A stretch of 64,000 nucleotides of DNA from DATLMR01 sp035634255 (GTDB lineage Bacteria > Acidobacteriota > Blastocatellia > UBA7656). A program made the translations under genes and the position numbers. This document shows, piece after piece, positions 1 to 8,944 of this stretch. The stretch lies in contig DASQDI010000056.1 of the NCBI GenBank assembly GCA_035634255.1, positions 1 through 64,000 on the forward strand, written 5' to 3'. Numbering within the stretch: position 1 is the stretch's first letter; every line of letters starts with the position of its first letter. Under the pieces are notes generated by a model, which was not told where the DNA came from, searched no databases, and was given only the letters and a program-made list of their open reading frames with translations.

Positions 1-1366
1 TGGAGAAAAGGTTCGCCGGTTCGGTCAACCCGCGCGGGTCGAGGCGGTGCCCCTCCCCGAAGGCGTACCCGACCGAGCCCTCGAGGGTGCTGTTGACGCG
101 GTGGCGGTAGACCATGCGGACTCCGCGCGTCCTCCCGCTCAACTCTTCATTCCGCAGCATCGGCTCGGACTGGGCGTTGGCCAGAGGGATGGCCACCAAC
201 CCCATGCCGTGCCCGGAGACGGTGTCGAAGAAGGCCATCATCTCGACCGATGACTTTTCGGACAAGACCTGCTCGGCCCCGAATTGTAGACGGTAACTGC
301 GGTCCATAATGGGGTCGTTGTCCACGGACCGCGCGACGGGCTTCGGCTCGGAGAAGATTATCTCGCCCGATTCGAGATTAACTCTGTCCTGCTCGTCCAC
401 GGACGAGCCGGGCGTGAGGGCCGCGAAGAGCCGCGTGCGCGGGCCGGCGTCTACGGCCAGACCCAACCTCGGCAGCAGGCTTGAGCCCGACGCGCCTTCC
501 GTGAAGGTAGCGAACTCGACCCCGTAAATAATCATGACCGGCCCGGAAACCTGCCACGTGTCGGTCGCAGAAAGGGAGAACTGCCCCAACTGCGGGATAC
601 CGTTGCGGCGCGAGAAGGTGAACCGCCCGTAGCCGAGCGCGACGGCCAGCTTATGGCGGTCATTCGCGTGGGCCGTCGTGAGGGCCTGCAACCTCTGCGG
701 CGCGCCTTCCCCGCGGCCGACCTGCCCGCTGATGACGAGGTTGGCATCGTCCCCGAGTTGCTGCGAGACCGCGAAGTTCGACCCCACGAAAGAATCGCCG
801 CCTTCCACCCTGCTCGGGGTCGATTCGCTGAACGCGCTCACGTAGCCGTGCATCTCGGACGCGCGGTCGGTCAGAGCGACGGTGCCGTTCTCTTCGCCGA
901 CGGCGGGCTCTTTAGTCGCCTCTTCGAGATGGAAGATCGACCCGCGAGCCTTGCGGGCCGCGTATTTCGAATTGCTGTTGAGGCTCGACTCTTCGGCGAG
1001 AGTGCCGACCCGCCGTAAAAGGATGGAGTCGAATATTGTGACCTTGTTGGGCCTCACGTCGGCCGCGAACTCGACGGGGTTGAACCCCTGCGCCTCGGCC
1101 TTCACCTTGTAGCGGCCGGGGAAAATGCCGGCGGCCGTAAACTTACCCTCGCCGTCGGTGCTCGCCCGTTTGACTACTTTCTCCGGTTTAGCCTCCTCGG
1201 TCTCAGCCAGCACGAGCACGGCCGCGCCTATGAGCGGGTTACCAAGCCCATCTTTAACGACGCCGCGGATGGAGCCTCGCGCCGATGCGGCCTCGCCTTC
1301 AGGCACGACCGAGCAGACGACGACCCCCATCGCGACCAACGCTAATATTTTAAAAACATGTCTCAT
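1..1366 (-). CDS. Carboxypeptidase-regulatory-like outer-membrane protein (partial)
   Basis: The reading frame is open from an ATG at 1366 to the left window edge, so the 3' part is missing. The N-terminus (MRHVFKILALVAMGVVVCS) reads as a signal peptide. Residues about 30-115 form a CarboxypepD_reg-type beta-sandwich (SIRGVVKDGLGNPLIGAAV, then FPGRYKVKAEAQGF). After it comes a stretch with alternating hydrophobic residues like an outer-membrane beta-barrel (LVISGQVGRG, KLAVALGYGRF). Such proteins in Acidobacteriota are often TonB-dependent receptors of the Oar type, but no plug motif is visible in the part present. It lies just downstream of rdgB on the same strand (1366 versus 1380), which suggests co-transcription. 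Substrate unknown. Confidence 0.8.
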   Translation of the reverse strand, partial: MRHVFKILALVAMGVVVCSVVPEGEAASARGSIRGVVKDGLGNPLIGAAVLVLAETEEAKPEKVVKRASTDGEGKFTAAGIFPGRYKVKAEAQGFNPVEFAADVRPNKVTIFDSILLRRVGTLAEESSLNSNSKYAARKARGSIFHLEEATKEPAVGEENGTVALTDRASEMHGYVSAFSESTPSRVEGGDSFVGSNFAVSQQLGDDANLVISGQVGRGEGAPQRLQALTTAHANDRHKLAVALGYGRFTFSRRNGIPQLGQFSLSATDTWQVSGPVMIIYGVEFATFTEGASGSSLLPRLGLAVDAGPRTRLFAALTPGSSVDEQDRVNLESGEIIFSEPKPVARSVDNDPIMDRSYRLQFGAEQVLSEKSSVEMMAFFDTVSGHGMGLVAIPLANAQSEPMLRNEELSGRTRGVRMVYRHRVNSTLEGSVGYAFGEGHRLDPRGLTEPANLFS

Positions 1367-1379
1367 AGGTCACCTCAGT

Positions 1380-2030
1380 TTATGAGGAAGCAGAGGTCCC
1401 GGAAGCGGGATTGTTAATTCTATCACTCGGACCGATTGTGTCAAGCAAACCGCTCCGCTTCAGCCATCCGGCCAGACGGTGAAAAGCGAGGCCCCGATGG
1501 CTTACGGCAGACTTCTCTTCGCCCGAAAGCTCCGCGAAAGTACGCCCGAGCGGGGGGTAATAAAAGACCGGATCGTACCCGAAGCCTTCCCGCCCGCGCG
1601 GGGCTTGAATGATATGGCCGCGCGCTTCCTCCACGAAAACCCGCTCGCCCCCTCCCCAGACGACGGCCGCCGCGCACACGAAGCGCGCCCCTCTCCGTTC
1701 CGGGGTTACGTCCTTCATCTCGTCGAGCAGCTTCATTATTCGATCCGCGTCGGACGCGGCAGGCCCTCCGTAGCGGGCGGAATGTATGCCGGGCCTGCCT
1801 CCGAGAGCGTCCACTTCGAGTCCGGAGTCATCGGCGATGACCATACGTCCCGTGAGAGAATGATAATACCTGGCCTTCAATAAAGCGTTCTCTTCAAACG
1901 TCGAGCCCGTCTCGATCTCTTCGGTGAGCATCCCGCCCGCCAATCCCGCAACTTCCAGCCCGTGCTCGCCCAGTATGCGCCGGAGTTCATCTATCTTGCC
2001 TTTATTCGTTGAAGCCAGCAGGATTCGCAC
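1380..2030 (-). CDS. rdgB: XTP/dITP diphosphatase (non-canonical purine NTP pyrophosphatase)
   Basis: HAM1/RdgB family enzyme that hydrolyses dITP, XTP and ITP to monophosphates and so keeps deaminated purines out of nucleic acids. Family signatures are present in order: ILLASTNKGKIDEL at the N-terminus (nucleotide binding), ADDSGLEVDALGGRPG with SARYGG, GREGFGYDPVF, the ELSGEEKSAVSHRG segment and the closing SHR..AF helix. I place the start at the GTG at 2030, which gives 216 residues. An in-frame TTG at 2060 adds ten residues (PQAAWYTWF) unlike the family. A TATACT box sits 8 bases upstream of the GTG, so the transcript may be nearly leaderless. The C-terminal tail after the SHR helix is not conserved. 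Confidence 0.95.
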   Translation of the reverse strand: MRILLASTNKGKIDELRRILGEHGLEVAGLAGGMLTEEIETGSTFEENALLKARYYHSLTGRMVIADDSGLEVDALGGRPGIHSARYGGPAASDADRIMKLLDEMKDVTPERRGARFVCAAAVVWGGGERVFVEEARGHIIQAPRGREGFGYDPVFYYPPLGRTFAELSGEEKSAVSHRGLAFHRLAGWLKRSGLLDTIGPSDRINNPASGTSASS

Positions 2031-2252
2031 GAACCAAGTATACCACGCCGCTTGAGGCAAGACCCGCTCGACAATAGAACATGAAACCGGGCCGGGCTTG
2101 CGCCTTAACTCTCTTCGGGCCCCGCTCGGGCTTTCAATTCATCCGTTCCGGACTCGCGCCACGGCCGTCTGGACGCGATGGCGGCGCTCAGCTATAGTGC
2201 TCTGATCGCTCCGCCTTGAATGCCAAGGCATCAACTGGCTCAGGACCGACAC

Positions 2253-3446
2253 ATGTCGCAGACCTCTCTCACTTTTCAGGCTGACGAATCTGGCGACCGG
2301 CGCACCGCGCCCCGCGGGCGCTTGCCGCAACCAAAATCGGAGCGGCCATCCGCGACGCCGGAGCCCTCCCGAGCGACCTCCTCGAACAGTCTCACATGGG
2401 CGGGCTTTCTCCTGATGGCGCTCTGCATTCTGCTGAGCGGTTGCCGGTTGCAGACGGCCAGAGTCGGGCCTTCCATCGAATTCAGCAAGGTCCCTCAGGC
2501 CGGAGAGGGCGGCCCCGACAAACTCGACACCATCGAAGGGCGCGTCACCGGCGCTCGCCCCGGACAGCAGGTCGTACTGTTCGCCCGGAGCGGAGTGTGG
2601 TGGGTCCAGCCGGTCGCCAACGAACCATTCACAATAATTCAACCGGATTCGACATGGAAGAACTCGACACACCTCGGCACCGAGTACGCCGCCCTGCTTG
2701 TCGAACCGGGGTACCGCCCCCCTCCGACGATGGAGGCGCTGCCGAAGGAAGGCGGCGGCGTGATTGCCGTGGCGACGGTGGAGGGCGAGAAGCAGGAGCG
2801 CGCGGGCCAGAAGACGCTACATTTCAGCGGGTACGAATGGGAGGTTCGGCAACTCGCCAGTGACCGCGCCGGGACGAGGAACGCCTTCGACCCCGCGAAC
2901 GCATGGACGGACGAGCGCGGGTTTCTGCACCTCCGCATAGCTCGGAAGTCGGGCGAATGGACGTGCGCCGAAGTAAAGCTAACGCGCAGCCTGGGGTACG
3001 GGTCTTACCTGTTCGTCGTGCGCGAGACTTCGCACCTCGAACCCGCCGCCGTTTTAAGCATGTTCACGAGGGAAGACTCGGGGCCGGACCCGAACAGCCG
3101 AGAGATGAATATCGAAATCAGCCGATGGGGTGACCCGGCCAGTAAAGGCGGGCAGTATGTAATCCAGCCTTATTACGTCCCCGCGAATGCGGCCCGGTTC
3201 GCACCGCCGCCGGGGGTGCTCACTCATTCATTCCGTTGGGAGCCGGGGCGGGTGCTGTTCAAAACTACGCGCGGGGCCGCGGCCGGTGAAGGCTCCCGCG
3301 CCGTCGCAGAACATGTTTTCACGTCCGGGGTCCCTTCACCCGGCGGTGAATCGATCCGCATCAACTTGTACGTCTTCGGAAACGAGCGGAACCCTTTGCG
3401 AAACGAGACCGAGGTTGTCATTGAGAAGTTCGAATACCTCCCATAG
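2253..3446 (+). CDS. Lipoprotein with a concanavalin A-like (GH16-type) beta-sandwich domain
   Basis: The start at 2253 has AGGA seven bases upstream. An unusually long polar N-terminus (about 45 residues) precedes a hydrophobic segment ending in LLSGC, a lipobox near residue 65. Residues about 70-165 form a small beta domain (TIEGRVTGARPGQQVVLFARSG). Residues about 170-397 look like a glycoside-hydrolase-16/ConA-like lectin fold (GYEWEVRQ, AWTDERGFLHLRI, CAEVKLTRSLGYGSYLFVV, MNIEISRWGD). I do not see the usual ExDxxE catalytic motif, so a binding role is as likely as a hydrolase. The stop overlaps the downstream sensor kinase, whose TTG start lies at 3421. The two are probably co-translated and the lipoprotein may feed the kinase's periplasmic sensor. 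Confidence 0.75.
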   Translation: MSQTSLTFQADESGDRRTAPRGRLPQPKSERPSATPEPSRATSSNSLTWAGFLLMALCILLSGCRLQTARVGPSIEFSKVPQAGEGGPDKLDTIEGRVTGARPGQQVVLFARSGVWWVQPVANEPFTIIQPDSTWKNSTHLGTEYAALLVEPGYRPPPTMEALPKEGGGVIAVATVEGEKQERAGQKTLHFSGYEWEVRQLASDRAGTRNAFDPANAWTDERGFLHLRIARKSGEWTCAEVKLTRSLGYGSYLFVVRETSHLEPAAVLSMFTREDSGPDPNSREMNIEISRWGDPASKGGQYVIQPYYVPANAARFAPPPGVLTHSFRWEPGRVLFKTTRGAAAGEGSRAVAEHVFTSGVPSPGGESIRINLYVFGNERNPLRNETEVVIEKFEYLP

Positions 3447-6400
3447 TCGACGGACGGGATGGCTCCGGTTATTCAGATGGCTTCTGGCCGGCCTCTCGGC
3501 CGTCTCTTTCGTCAACACGGCGCACGCAATCGATCCGAACCGGGCGATGTCGCAATACATCCGCGACCGGTGGGGGACGGAAAGAGGCTTTCCGGGCGGG
3601 CCGGTCTATTCCATCACTCAAACTACGGATGGCTACCTGTGGATCGGGACGGACGCGGGGCTCGTCCGCTTCGATGGGCTTAACTTCCGCCTCGTGCAAG
3701 ACCTGGGGCCGACACCGATCTCCACCGGCCCCGTTTTCGGGCTGCTCGCGGACGGTGATGGCAACCTCTGGGTGCGTTCGTGGGGGCCGATGATGTTGCT
3801 TTACCGGGGCGGAGAACTTAAGAACGTGAGGTCCGACCTTAACTGGCCGTACTCCGCCGTCACGGCCATGTACGGGACAAAGGACGGCGCGCTCCTATTC
3901 TCGGAGATGGACAGCGGCGCGATCATGTACCGCGGAAATGGCTTTGAAACTCTGGTGCCCGCGACCGCTCTGCCCCGCTCGCCGGTGATTTCGATGGCCG
4001 AAACGCCCGGCGGCGACATCTGGATGGGCACGCGCGATGCGGGGCTGTTCCGTCTCAGCGGGCGAGAGATTTCCGCGATCACGAAAGGTTTGCCCGACCA
4101 GAAGATCAACTGCCTCCTGCCCGATGGGGAGACGGATATGTGGGTCGGCACGGACAACGGAGTCGTGCGATGGGACGGGACCGATCTGACCAGAGCCGGC
4201 GCGCCGTCATCCCTCAACAACATTCAGACTCTGGCGATGACCAGAGATCGCGATTCGAACATCTGGATCGGCACGGCCAGAGGGCTTTTGAGGCTCAACC
4301 CCGGAGGCGTTTCTTCGTTCAATGAACGCGACCGCTGGTCGAGCGGTGCGGTCACGGCCCTGTTCGAAGACCGCGAAGGAAATCTCTGGGTGGGCAGCAC
4401 GCAGGGTATCGAGCGGCTCCGCGATGGCGTGTTTATGACCTACTCCGCTTCCAAAGGCATGCCGTCCGAAAGCATCGGTCCCGTCTGGGCCGATTCGGGA
4501 GAGCGGGCATGGTTCGCCCCTTCGGATGGCGGGCTGTACTGGCTGAGCCGGGAGCAGGTCGGGCGGGTAACGGACGCCGGGCTCGGGAGCGACGTGGTTT
4601 ACTCAATCACGGGCGGCAAAGATGAGTTGTGGGTCGGCAGGCAGAGGGGAGGGTTGACGCACCTTCGCTTTAAAGGCGGATCGCTCGCGGCCAGGACTTA
4701 CACGCGGGCGGAAGGGCTCACCCAAAACAGCGTGTACGCCGTCCATCAAAATAGGGATGGGACGGTATGGGCCGGCACTCTCAGCGGAGGCGTCAGCCGG
4801 CTCACGGGCGGGAAATTCACGACGTACACGACCGCGAACGGCCTCGCGTCGAACACGATCAATTCGATCCTGGAAGGCTCCGACGGTAAGATGTGGTTTG
4901 CGACGCCGGCGGGTTTGAGCGCCCTGTCGAATGGCCGCTGGCAGGCGTACACGAGCAGGGACGGCCTGCCCTCGGATAATGTGAACTGCCTCTTCGAAGA
5001 TTCCGCCGGAGTGCTCTGGGTCGGGACCGCGGGCGGAATCTCCTTCGTCAATTCCGGTCAGGTCCATCTCCCCCCGGAAGCTCCGGGCGTATTACGCGAG
5101 CAGATATTGGGGATCGCGGAAGATAAGAGCGGGTCGCTCTGGATCGCGACATCAAATCATGTGCTGAGCGTGAACCGCGACAGGCTGATGGGCGGCGGGC
5201 TCGGCGAGGCGGACGTGCGCGAGTACGGCCCCGCGGACGGCCTGCTCGGGGTCGAAGGCGTGAAGCGGCACCGGTCCGTCGTGGCCGACCCGCTCGGGCG
5301 GATATGGTTTTCTCTGAATCGCGGCATTTCCGTGGTCGATCCCGCCAGGCTGAGAGGCGGCTCCGTACCGGCCATCGCTCACATCCAAACGATTTCAGCG
5401 GACGGCACGCCTATCGACCTGCGAACGCCCGTCCGCATCCCGGCTTCCCGACAGAGGATTGCATTCGGCTACGCGGGCCTGAGCCTTTCCGCGCCCGAGC
5501 GCGTTAGATTCCGGTATAAGCTTGACGGCTTCGACCCGGCCTGGAGCGAGTCGGCCTCGACTCGCGAAGCCATCTACACCAACCTCAGTCCGGGCTCGTA
5601 CCGCTTCCGCTTGGTAGCGAGCAACAGTAACGGCCTATGGAATAGCGAGGAGGCCGTGATCGGGTTCGAGATCGAGCCGATGTTATGGCAGACGTGGTGG
5701 TTTCGGCTCTCGGCGGGATTGGCCGGCATCCTTGCGCTGCTTGCCCTATACCGCTTCCGCCTGCACCAGTTGACCCGGCAGATGAATGTCCGCTTCGAAG
5801 AGCGCCTCGCCGAGCGGACGCGGATCGCTCAGGAGCTTCACGACACCCTCTTGCAGGGCTTTCTCAGCGCCTCCATGCAACTCCACGTCGCGACCGACCG
5901 CCTGCCCGCGGACTCTTCGGCCCGGCCCCTGCTGAGTCGTGTCCTTCAGTTAATGGGGCAGGTCATCGAAGAGGGCCGGAACGCGGTTCAGGGTCTCCGC
6001 TCGTCCAACAGTAGCGGCTCGCTCGATCTGGAGCAGGCCCTCTCTCGGGTGCCTCAGGAACTCACCGCGGGTGAGCAGACCGGCTTCCGCGTCATCGTTG
6101 AAGGCCGCTCCCTGCCCCTGCACCCGGTCATCCGCGACGAAGTCTATCGCATAGGCCGCGAAGCTCTGGTCAATGCCTTCCGCCACTCGCGGGCCAGCAA
6201 CATCGAAGTGGAGGTCGAATACGTGACCAGACAGTTGCGCGTCCTCGTCCGCGACGACGGCTGCGGCATCGACCCGCAAGTGCTCAGGTCCGGTCGCGAC
6301 GGCCACTGGGGAATCTCCGGCATGCGAGAGCGGGCGGAGAGAATCGGCGCGCGGCTCAAAGTGCGGAGCCGCGTCTCGGCGGGAACGGAGGTCGAGCTGT

Positions 6401-6510
6401 CCGTCCCCGGTCACATCGCATTTCAAGCCCACCCCTCGGACCGCCCGCCGCGGTGGTTTAACAGACTCTACCCGCGAAAATCGGGAGGCGCGAAGAGGCG
6501 AAGAGAATAG
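3421..6510 (+). CDS. Two-component regulator-propeller sensor histidine kinase (HisKA_3 type)
   Basis: The TTG start at 3421 has GAGG six bases upstream and overlaps the previous gene by 26 bases; no better start gives the signal/anchor segment WLRLFRWLLAGLSAVSFV. About 1029 residues. Repeated Reg_prop units (LWIGTDAGLVRFDG, IWMGTRDAGLFRL, MWVGTDNGVVRWDG, IWIGTARGLLRL, LWVGSTQGIERL) build one or two seven-bladed periplasmic propellers. A Y_Y_Y domain follows (RFRYKLDGFDPAWSE), then one membrane segment (FRLSAGLAGILALLALYRF). The HisKA_3 helix carries H807 in AQELHDTLLQG, and the HATPase_c domain shows REALVNAFRHS, DDGCGID and GHWGISGMRERAERIG. NarL/LuxR-type regulators are the usual partners, but none is encoded in the neighbourhood, so the kinase is an orphan here. 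Confidence 0.95.
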   Translation: MRSSNTSHSRRTGWLRLFRWLLAGLSAVSFVNTAHAIDPNRAMSQYIRDRWGTERGFPGGPVYSITQTTDGYLWIGTDAGLVRFDGLNFRLVQDLGPTPISTGPVFGLLADGDGNLWVRSWGPMMLLYRGGELKNVRSDLNWPYSAVTAMYGTKDGALLFSEMDSGAIMYRGNGFETLVPATALPRSPVISMAETPGGDIWMGTRDAGLFRLSGREISAITKGLPDQKINCLLPDGETDMWVGTDNGVVRWDGTDLTRAGAPSSLNNIQTLAMTRDRDSNIWIGTARGLLRLNPGGVSSFNERDRWSSGAVTALFEDREGNLWVGSTQGIERLRDGVFMTYSASKGMPSESIGPVWADSGERAWFAPSDGGLYWLSREQVGRVTDAGLGSDVVYSITGGKDELWVGRQRGGLTHLRFKGGSLAARTYTRAEGLTQNSVYAVHQNRDGTVWAGTLSGGVSRLTGGKFTTYTTANGLASNTINSILEGSDGKMWFATPAGLSALSNGRWQAYTSRDGLPSDNVNCLFEDSAGVLWVGTAGGISFVNSGQVHLPPEAPGVLREQILGIAEDKSGSLWIATSNHVLSVNRDRLMGGGLGEADVREYGPADGLLGVEGVKRHRSVVADPLGRIWFSLNRGISVVDPARLRGGSVPAIAHIQTISADGTPIDLRTPVRIPASRQRIAFGYAGLSLSAPERVRFRYKLDGFDPAWSESASTREAIYTNLSPGSYRFRLVASNSNGLWNSEEAVIGFEIEPMLWQTWWFRLSAGLAGILALLALYRFRLHQLTRQMNVRFEERLAERTRIAQELHDTLLQGFLSASMQLHVATDRLPADSSARPLLSRVLQLMGQVIEEGRNAVQGLRSSNSSGSLDLEQALSRVPQELTAGEQTGFRVIVEGRSLPLHPVIRDEVYRIGREALVNAFRHSRASNIEVEVEYVTRQLRVLVRDDGCGIDPQVLRSGRDGHWGISGMRERAERIGARLKVRSRVSAGTEVELSVPGHIAFQAHPSDRPPRWFNRLYPRKSGGAKRRRE

Positions 6511-6528
6511 GGCAACCGGCATTATTCT

Positions 6529-6630
6529 CTACCACGATGGTTGTAGTCCCACGTAGGCCCTACAGTGGTAGCGAAAAACTAATATATCTCGTGATGCGTT
6601 TTCTGTTCCCGTCCTGCATAATCTGGGGCA
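6529..6630 (+). promoter_or_regulatory. Operator plus promoter-like leader, copy 1
   Basis: Half-sites CTACCAC (6529-6535) and GTGGTAG (6565-6571) flank an inner palindrome GTAGGCCCTAC (6553-6563). Downstream come an A-rich tract, a TATATC box (6583-6588), GTGATG (6591-6596), and a leader with TCTG, CCCG, TCCTGCATA and TGGGGC blocks. The same blocks in the same order and spacing recur at 7717-7797 before the esterase gene. This is read as a shared regulator binding site, promoter and 5' leader for the gene starting at 6691. Confidence 0.55.
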
Positions 6631-6690
6631 GGAGTTCAGGGACGAGAACGTCGGCGTGAACGAGGGTGACGTTTTCATAAGGGGGAGGAT

Positions 6691-7590
6691 ATGAGCAGGC
6701 CGATTCGAATTCTTTTGCAGACCACCATCCCGAAAATCGATGACGACTGGAACGTCGAGCGCTTCTCATTACTGAGGGACCATCTAAACTCGCTCACGAC
6801 CGAAGAGGGCGGTCGCTTATTCGAAGTCACGACGCGGGACCGCGAAGAGGATGCGGCGGGCGACGATGAAGTGCTGAGCCGGATAGACGGCTCGGACTTT
6901 GACGAGCTGTGGCTTTTCGCGGTCGATAATGGGGGCGGCCTCTCCGGGAAAGACTGTGAGGGCATCACCCGCTTCCGGCAGAGGGGCGGGGGGATCCTCG
7001 CGACCCGCGACCATCAGGACCTCGGCTCATCCATCTGCACCATCGGAGGCGTGGGCGCGGCGCACTTCTTCCACACTCATCAAACCGACCCCGACGAAAC
7101 TCAGCGGACGAGGGACGATCAGGAGACGACAATAATTTCGTGGCCTAATTACCACTCGGGCAGCAACGGCGACTATCAGAGAGTCGCCGCCGTCGAGCCC
7201 GTCCATGACCTTCTGCGCAACCCCGCCTCGCCTTCCGGCCTGATCGAATTCTTTCCCGCCCACCCTCACGAAGGCGGCGTAGGAGCGCCCGAATCCGAAC
7301 GGCACGCCCGCGTGATCGCGACCGGCATGAGCCGGGTGACCGGCCGCCCATTCAATCTCGCGGTGGCGTTCGAGAGAGCCAGGGATCAACACGGGAACGA
7401 TCTGGGGCGGGCCGTGGCCCAATCGAGCTTTCATCATTTTGCGGACTACAACTGGGACCCCGACATGGGCTGCCCGAGCTTCGTGCTGGAACCGCCCGGA
7501 GACGGCGTCAAGCGCGAGCCCGGCAAGCTGGAAGACATAAAGACGTACGTTCGTAATCTGGCCGTCTGGCTCGCCCCGCCGTCAACGTGA
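6691..7590 (+). CDS. Conserved hypothetical protein, possible ThuA/amidotransferase-like fold
   Basis: 299 residues with no signal peptide. The start is fixed by AAGGGGGAGG directly upstream. I do not recognise a named family. The N-terminal half alternates strands and helices (IRILLQTTIPKIDDDW, FDELWLFAVDNGGGLSGKDCEGITRFRQRGGGILATRDHQD), like class I glutamine-amidotransferase/ThuA domains, where a glycine-rich loop follows a strand. No nucleophilic Cys-His-Glu triad is evident. The C-terminal half carries histidine-rich segments (GAAHFFHTHQTDPD, SSFHHFADYNWDPD) that could bind metal. It is preceded by the operator-leader copy at 6529-6630, which ties its expression to the esterase at 7849. 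ThuA-like is a weak structural guess only. Confidence 0.6.
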   Translation: MSRPIRILLQTTIPKIDDDWNVERFSLLRDHLNSLTTEEGGRLFEVTTRDREEDAAGDDEVLSRIDGSDFDELWLFAVDNGGGLSGKDCEGITRFRQRGGGILATRDHQDLGSSICTIGGVGAAHFFHTHQTDPDETQRTRDDQETTIISWPNYHSGSNGDYQRVAAVEPVHDLLRNPASPSGLIEFFPAHPHEGGVGAPESERHARVIATGMSRVTGRPFNLAVAFERARDQHGNDLGRAVAQSSFHHFADYNWDPDMGCPSFVLEPPGDGVKREPGKLEDIKTYVRNLAVWLAPPST

Positions 7591-7716
7591 GGGCTTTGCG
7601 GGGGCCGCCCTCAAGCGGGCGCCCTCGCATGTTCGACCTCCCTACTCATTTTCAAGCCGCTCTATTTCATCACTCCTGCGCCCGATATTTCAGGCAGCTT
7701 TCGGGTAAGTTTCGAT

Positions 7717-7797
7717 TACCACGATAGTGGTATCAAAAAAACATCCTATATTGTGATGTCTTCTCTGCCCCGATCCTCCATAGTGTGGGGCGGCGGA
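7717..7797 (+). promoter_or_regulatory. Operator plus promoter-like leader, copy 2
   Basis: A perfect 6+4+6 palindrome, TACCAC-GATA-GTGGTA, occupies 7717-7732. It is followed by an A-run, a TATATT box (7746-7751), GTGATG, a TCTG..CCCG block, TCCTCCATA and TGGGGC. The block order and spacing match the segment before 6691. GCCCC near 7767 and GGGGC near 7790 can pair into a hairpin in the leader. It probably drives the esterase gene at 7849. Confidence 0.6.
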
Positions 7798-7848
7798 CCG
7801 GAGAAATATCGCGGTCCGCCCGAATCCATGAGTCGGAAGGAGATTCTA

Positions 7849-8844
7849 ATGAACGATCATAAAAAGCCCGTTCTTGAGCCGAAGACCCGAGCCTTCATTG
7901 ACGCCATAAATTCGCAGGGGGGAACGCCGCTCTATGAGTTTACCTACGAGGAGGCGCGCAAGGTACTGGAAGACGCGCAATCGATAGAAGTCACAAAATT
8001 ACCGGCCGACGTAGAGGACAGAGCCCTCCCGGCCGGACCTGCGGGGGCCGTCTCCGTTCGCATCTACCGGCCACAAGGGTCCGGCGGGCTGCTGCCGGTC
8101 GTGATGTACTTTCACGGCGGCGGCTGGATACTGGGGAGCAAAAATACGCATGACAGGTTATTGCGCGATCTGGTCAACGGCACTGACGCTGCTTTCGTAT
8201 TCGTGAACTACACCCCATCCCCGGAGGCTCAGTTTCCGGTGCCGATTGAGGAAGCTTACGCGGCGACCCAGTACGTCGCGGAGCACGGGCAGGAATTAGG
8301 CTTCGACACCACGAGGCTCGCGGTGGCCGGAGACAGCGCGGGCGGCAACATGACCGCCGCCGTGACTCTACTAGCGAAGGAGCGCAAAGGGCCGGCGATC
8401 CGTTATCAGGTTCTTTTTTACCCGGTGACCGATGGGAGTCTCTCTCAGGACACCTATAAAGAGTTCGCCGGGGGCCTGTGGCTGACGACCGCGACGATGG
8501 GGTGGATGTGGGACGCCTACGCGCCCAATAAAGAAGACCGTAAGAAGGTCACAGCTTCCCCGCTGCGAGCGACGGTGAACGAGTTGGAGGGCCTGCCTCC
8601 GGCGCTGATCGTCGTGGGCGAAAATGACATCCTCCGCGATGAAGGCGAGGCGTACGCCAGGAAGCTGATGCAGGCCGGAGTCGAGGTCACCGCCGTGCGC
8701 GTGTTGGCCACATTGCATGACTTCGCCATGTTGAACAGTCTTGCCGACACGCCGGCTGCAAAGCTCGCCGTCCAACTGGCTTCGCAGAAGCTTGCGGCGG
8801 CCCTGAGCCCCGAGGTCGCGCGAGTATCAAATACCGGCCGATGA
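7849..8844 (+). CDS. Alpha/beta hydrolase, hormone-sensitive-lipase-type esterase
   Basis: 331 residues starting at 7849, where AAGGAG lies at the correct distance. An upstream in-frame start at 7753 would fall inside the regulatory leader and is rejected. Family IV esterase hallmarks are clear: the oxyanion-hole motif HGGGW beginning at H89, the nucleophile elbow GDSAGG with S163, the acid in the ENDILRDEGE segment and the catalytic histidine in TLHDFAML. No signal peptide, so cytoplasmic. Such enzymes cleave short-chain acyl esters, but the substrate cannot be read from sequence. The promoter region is a near copy of the one before the gene at 6691, and a small membrane protein follows about 100 bases downstream, so the three may form one regulon. 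Confidence 0.93.
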   Translation: MNDHKKPVLEPKTRAFIDAINSQGGTPLYEFTYEEARKVLEDAQSIEVTKLPADVEDRALPAGPAGAVSVRIYRPQGSGGLLPVVMYFHGGGWILGSKNTHDRLLRDLVNGTDAAFVFVNYTPSPEAQFPVPIEEAYAATQYVAEHGQELGFDTTRLAVAGDSAGGNMTAAVTLLAKERKGPAIRYQVLFYPVTDGSLSQDTYKEFAGGLWLTTATMGWMWDAYAPNKEDRKKVTASPLRATVNELEGLPPALIVVGENDILRDEGEAYARKLMQAGVEVTAVRVLATLHDFAMLNSLADTPAAKLAVQLASQKLAAALSPEVARVSNTGR

Positions 8845-8944
8845 TCCGGGACGGGATGATCATGGGGCGGGCGGCGGCTCCGCGGGGCCGGGGCGGACCC
8901 CTCTCGACTGTCAAACATTAACCGGTTCTGAAAGGACGCTCATC

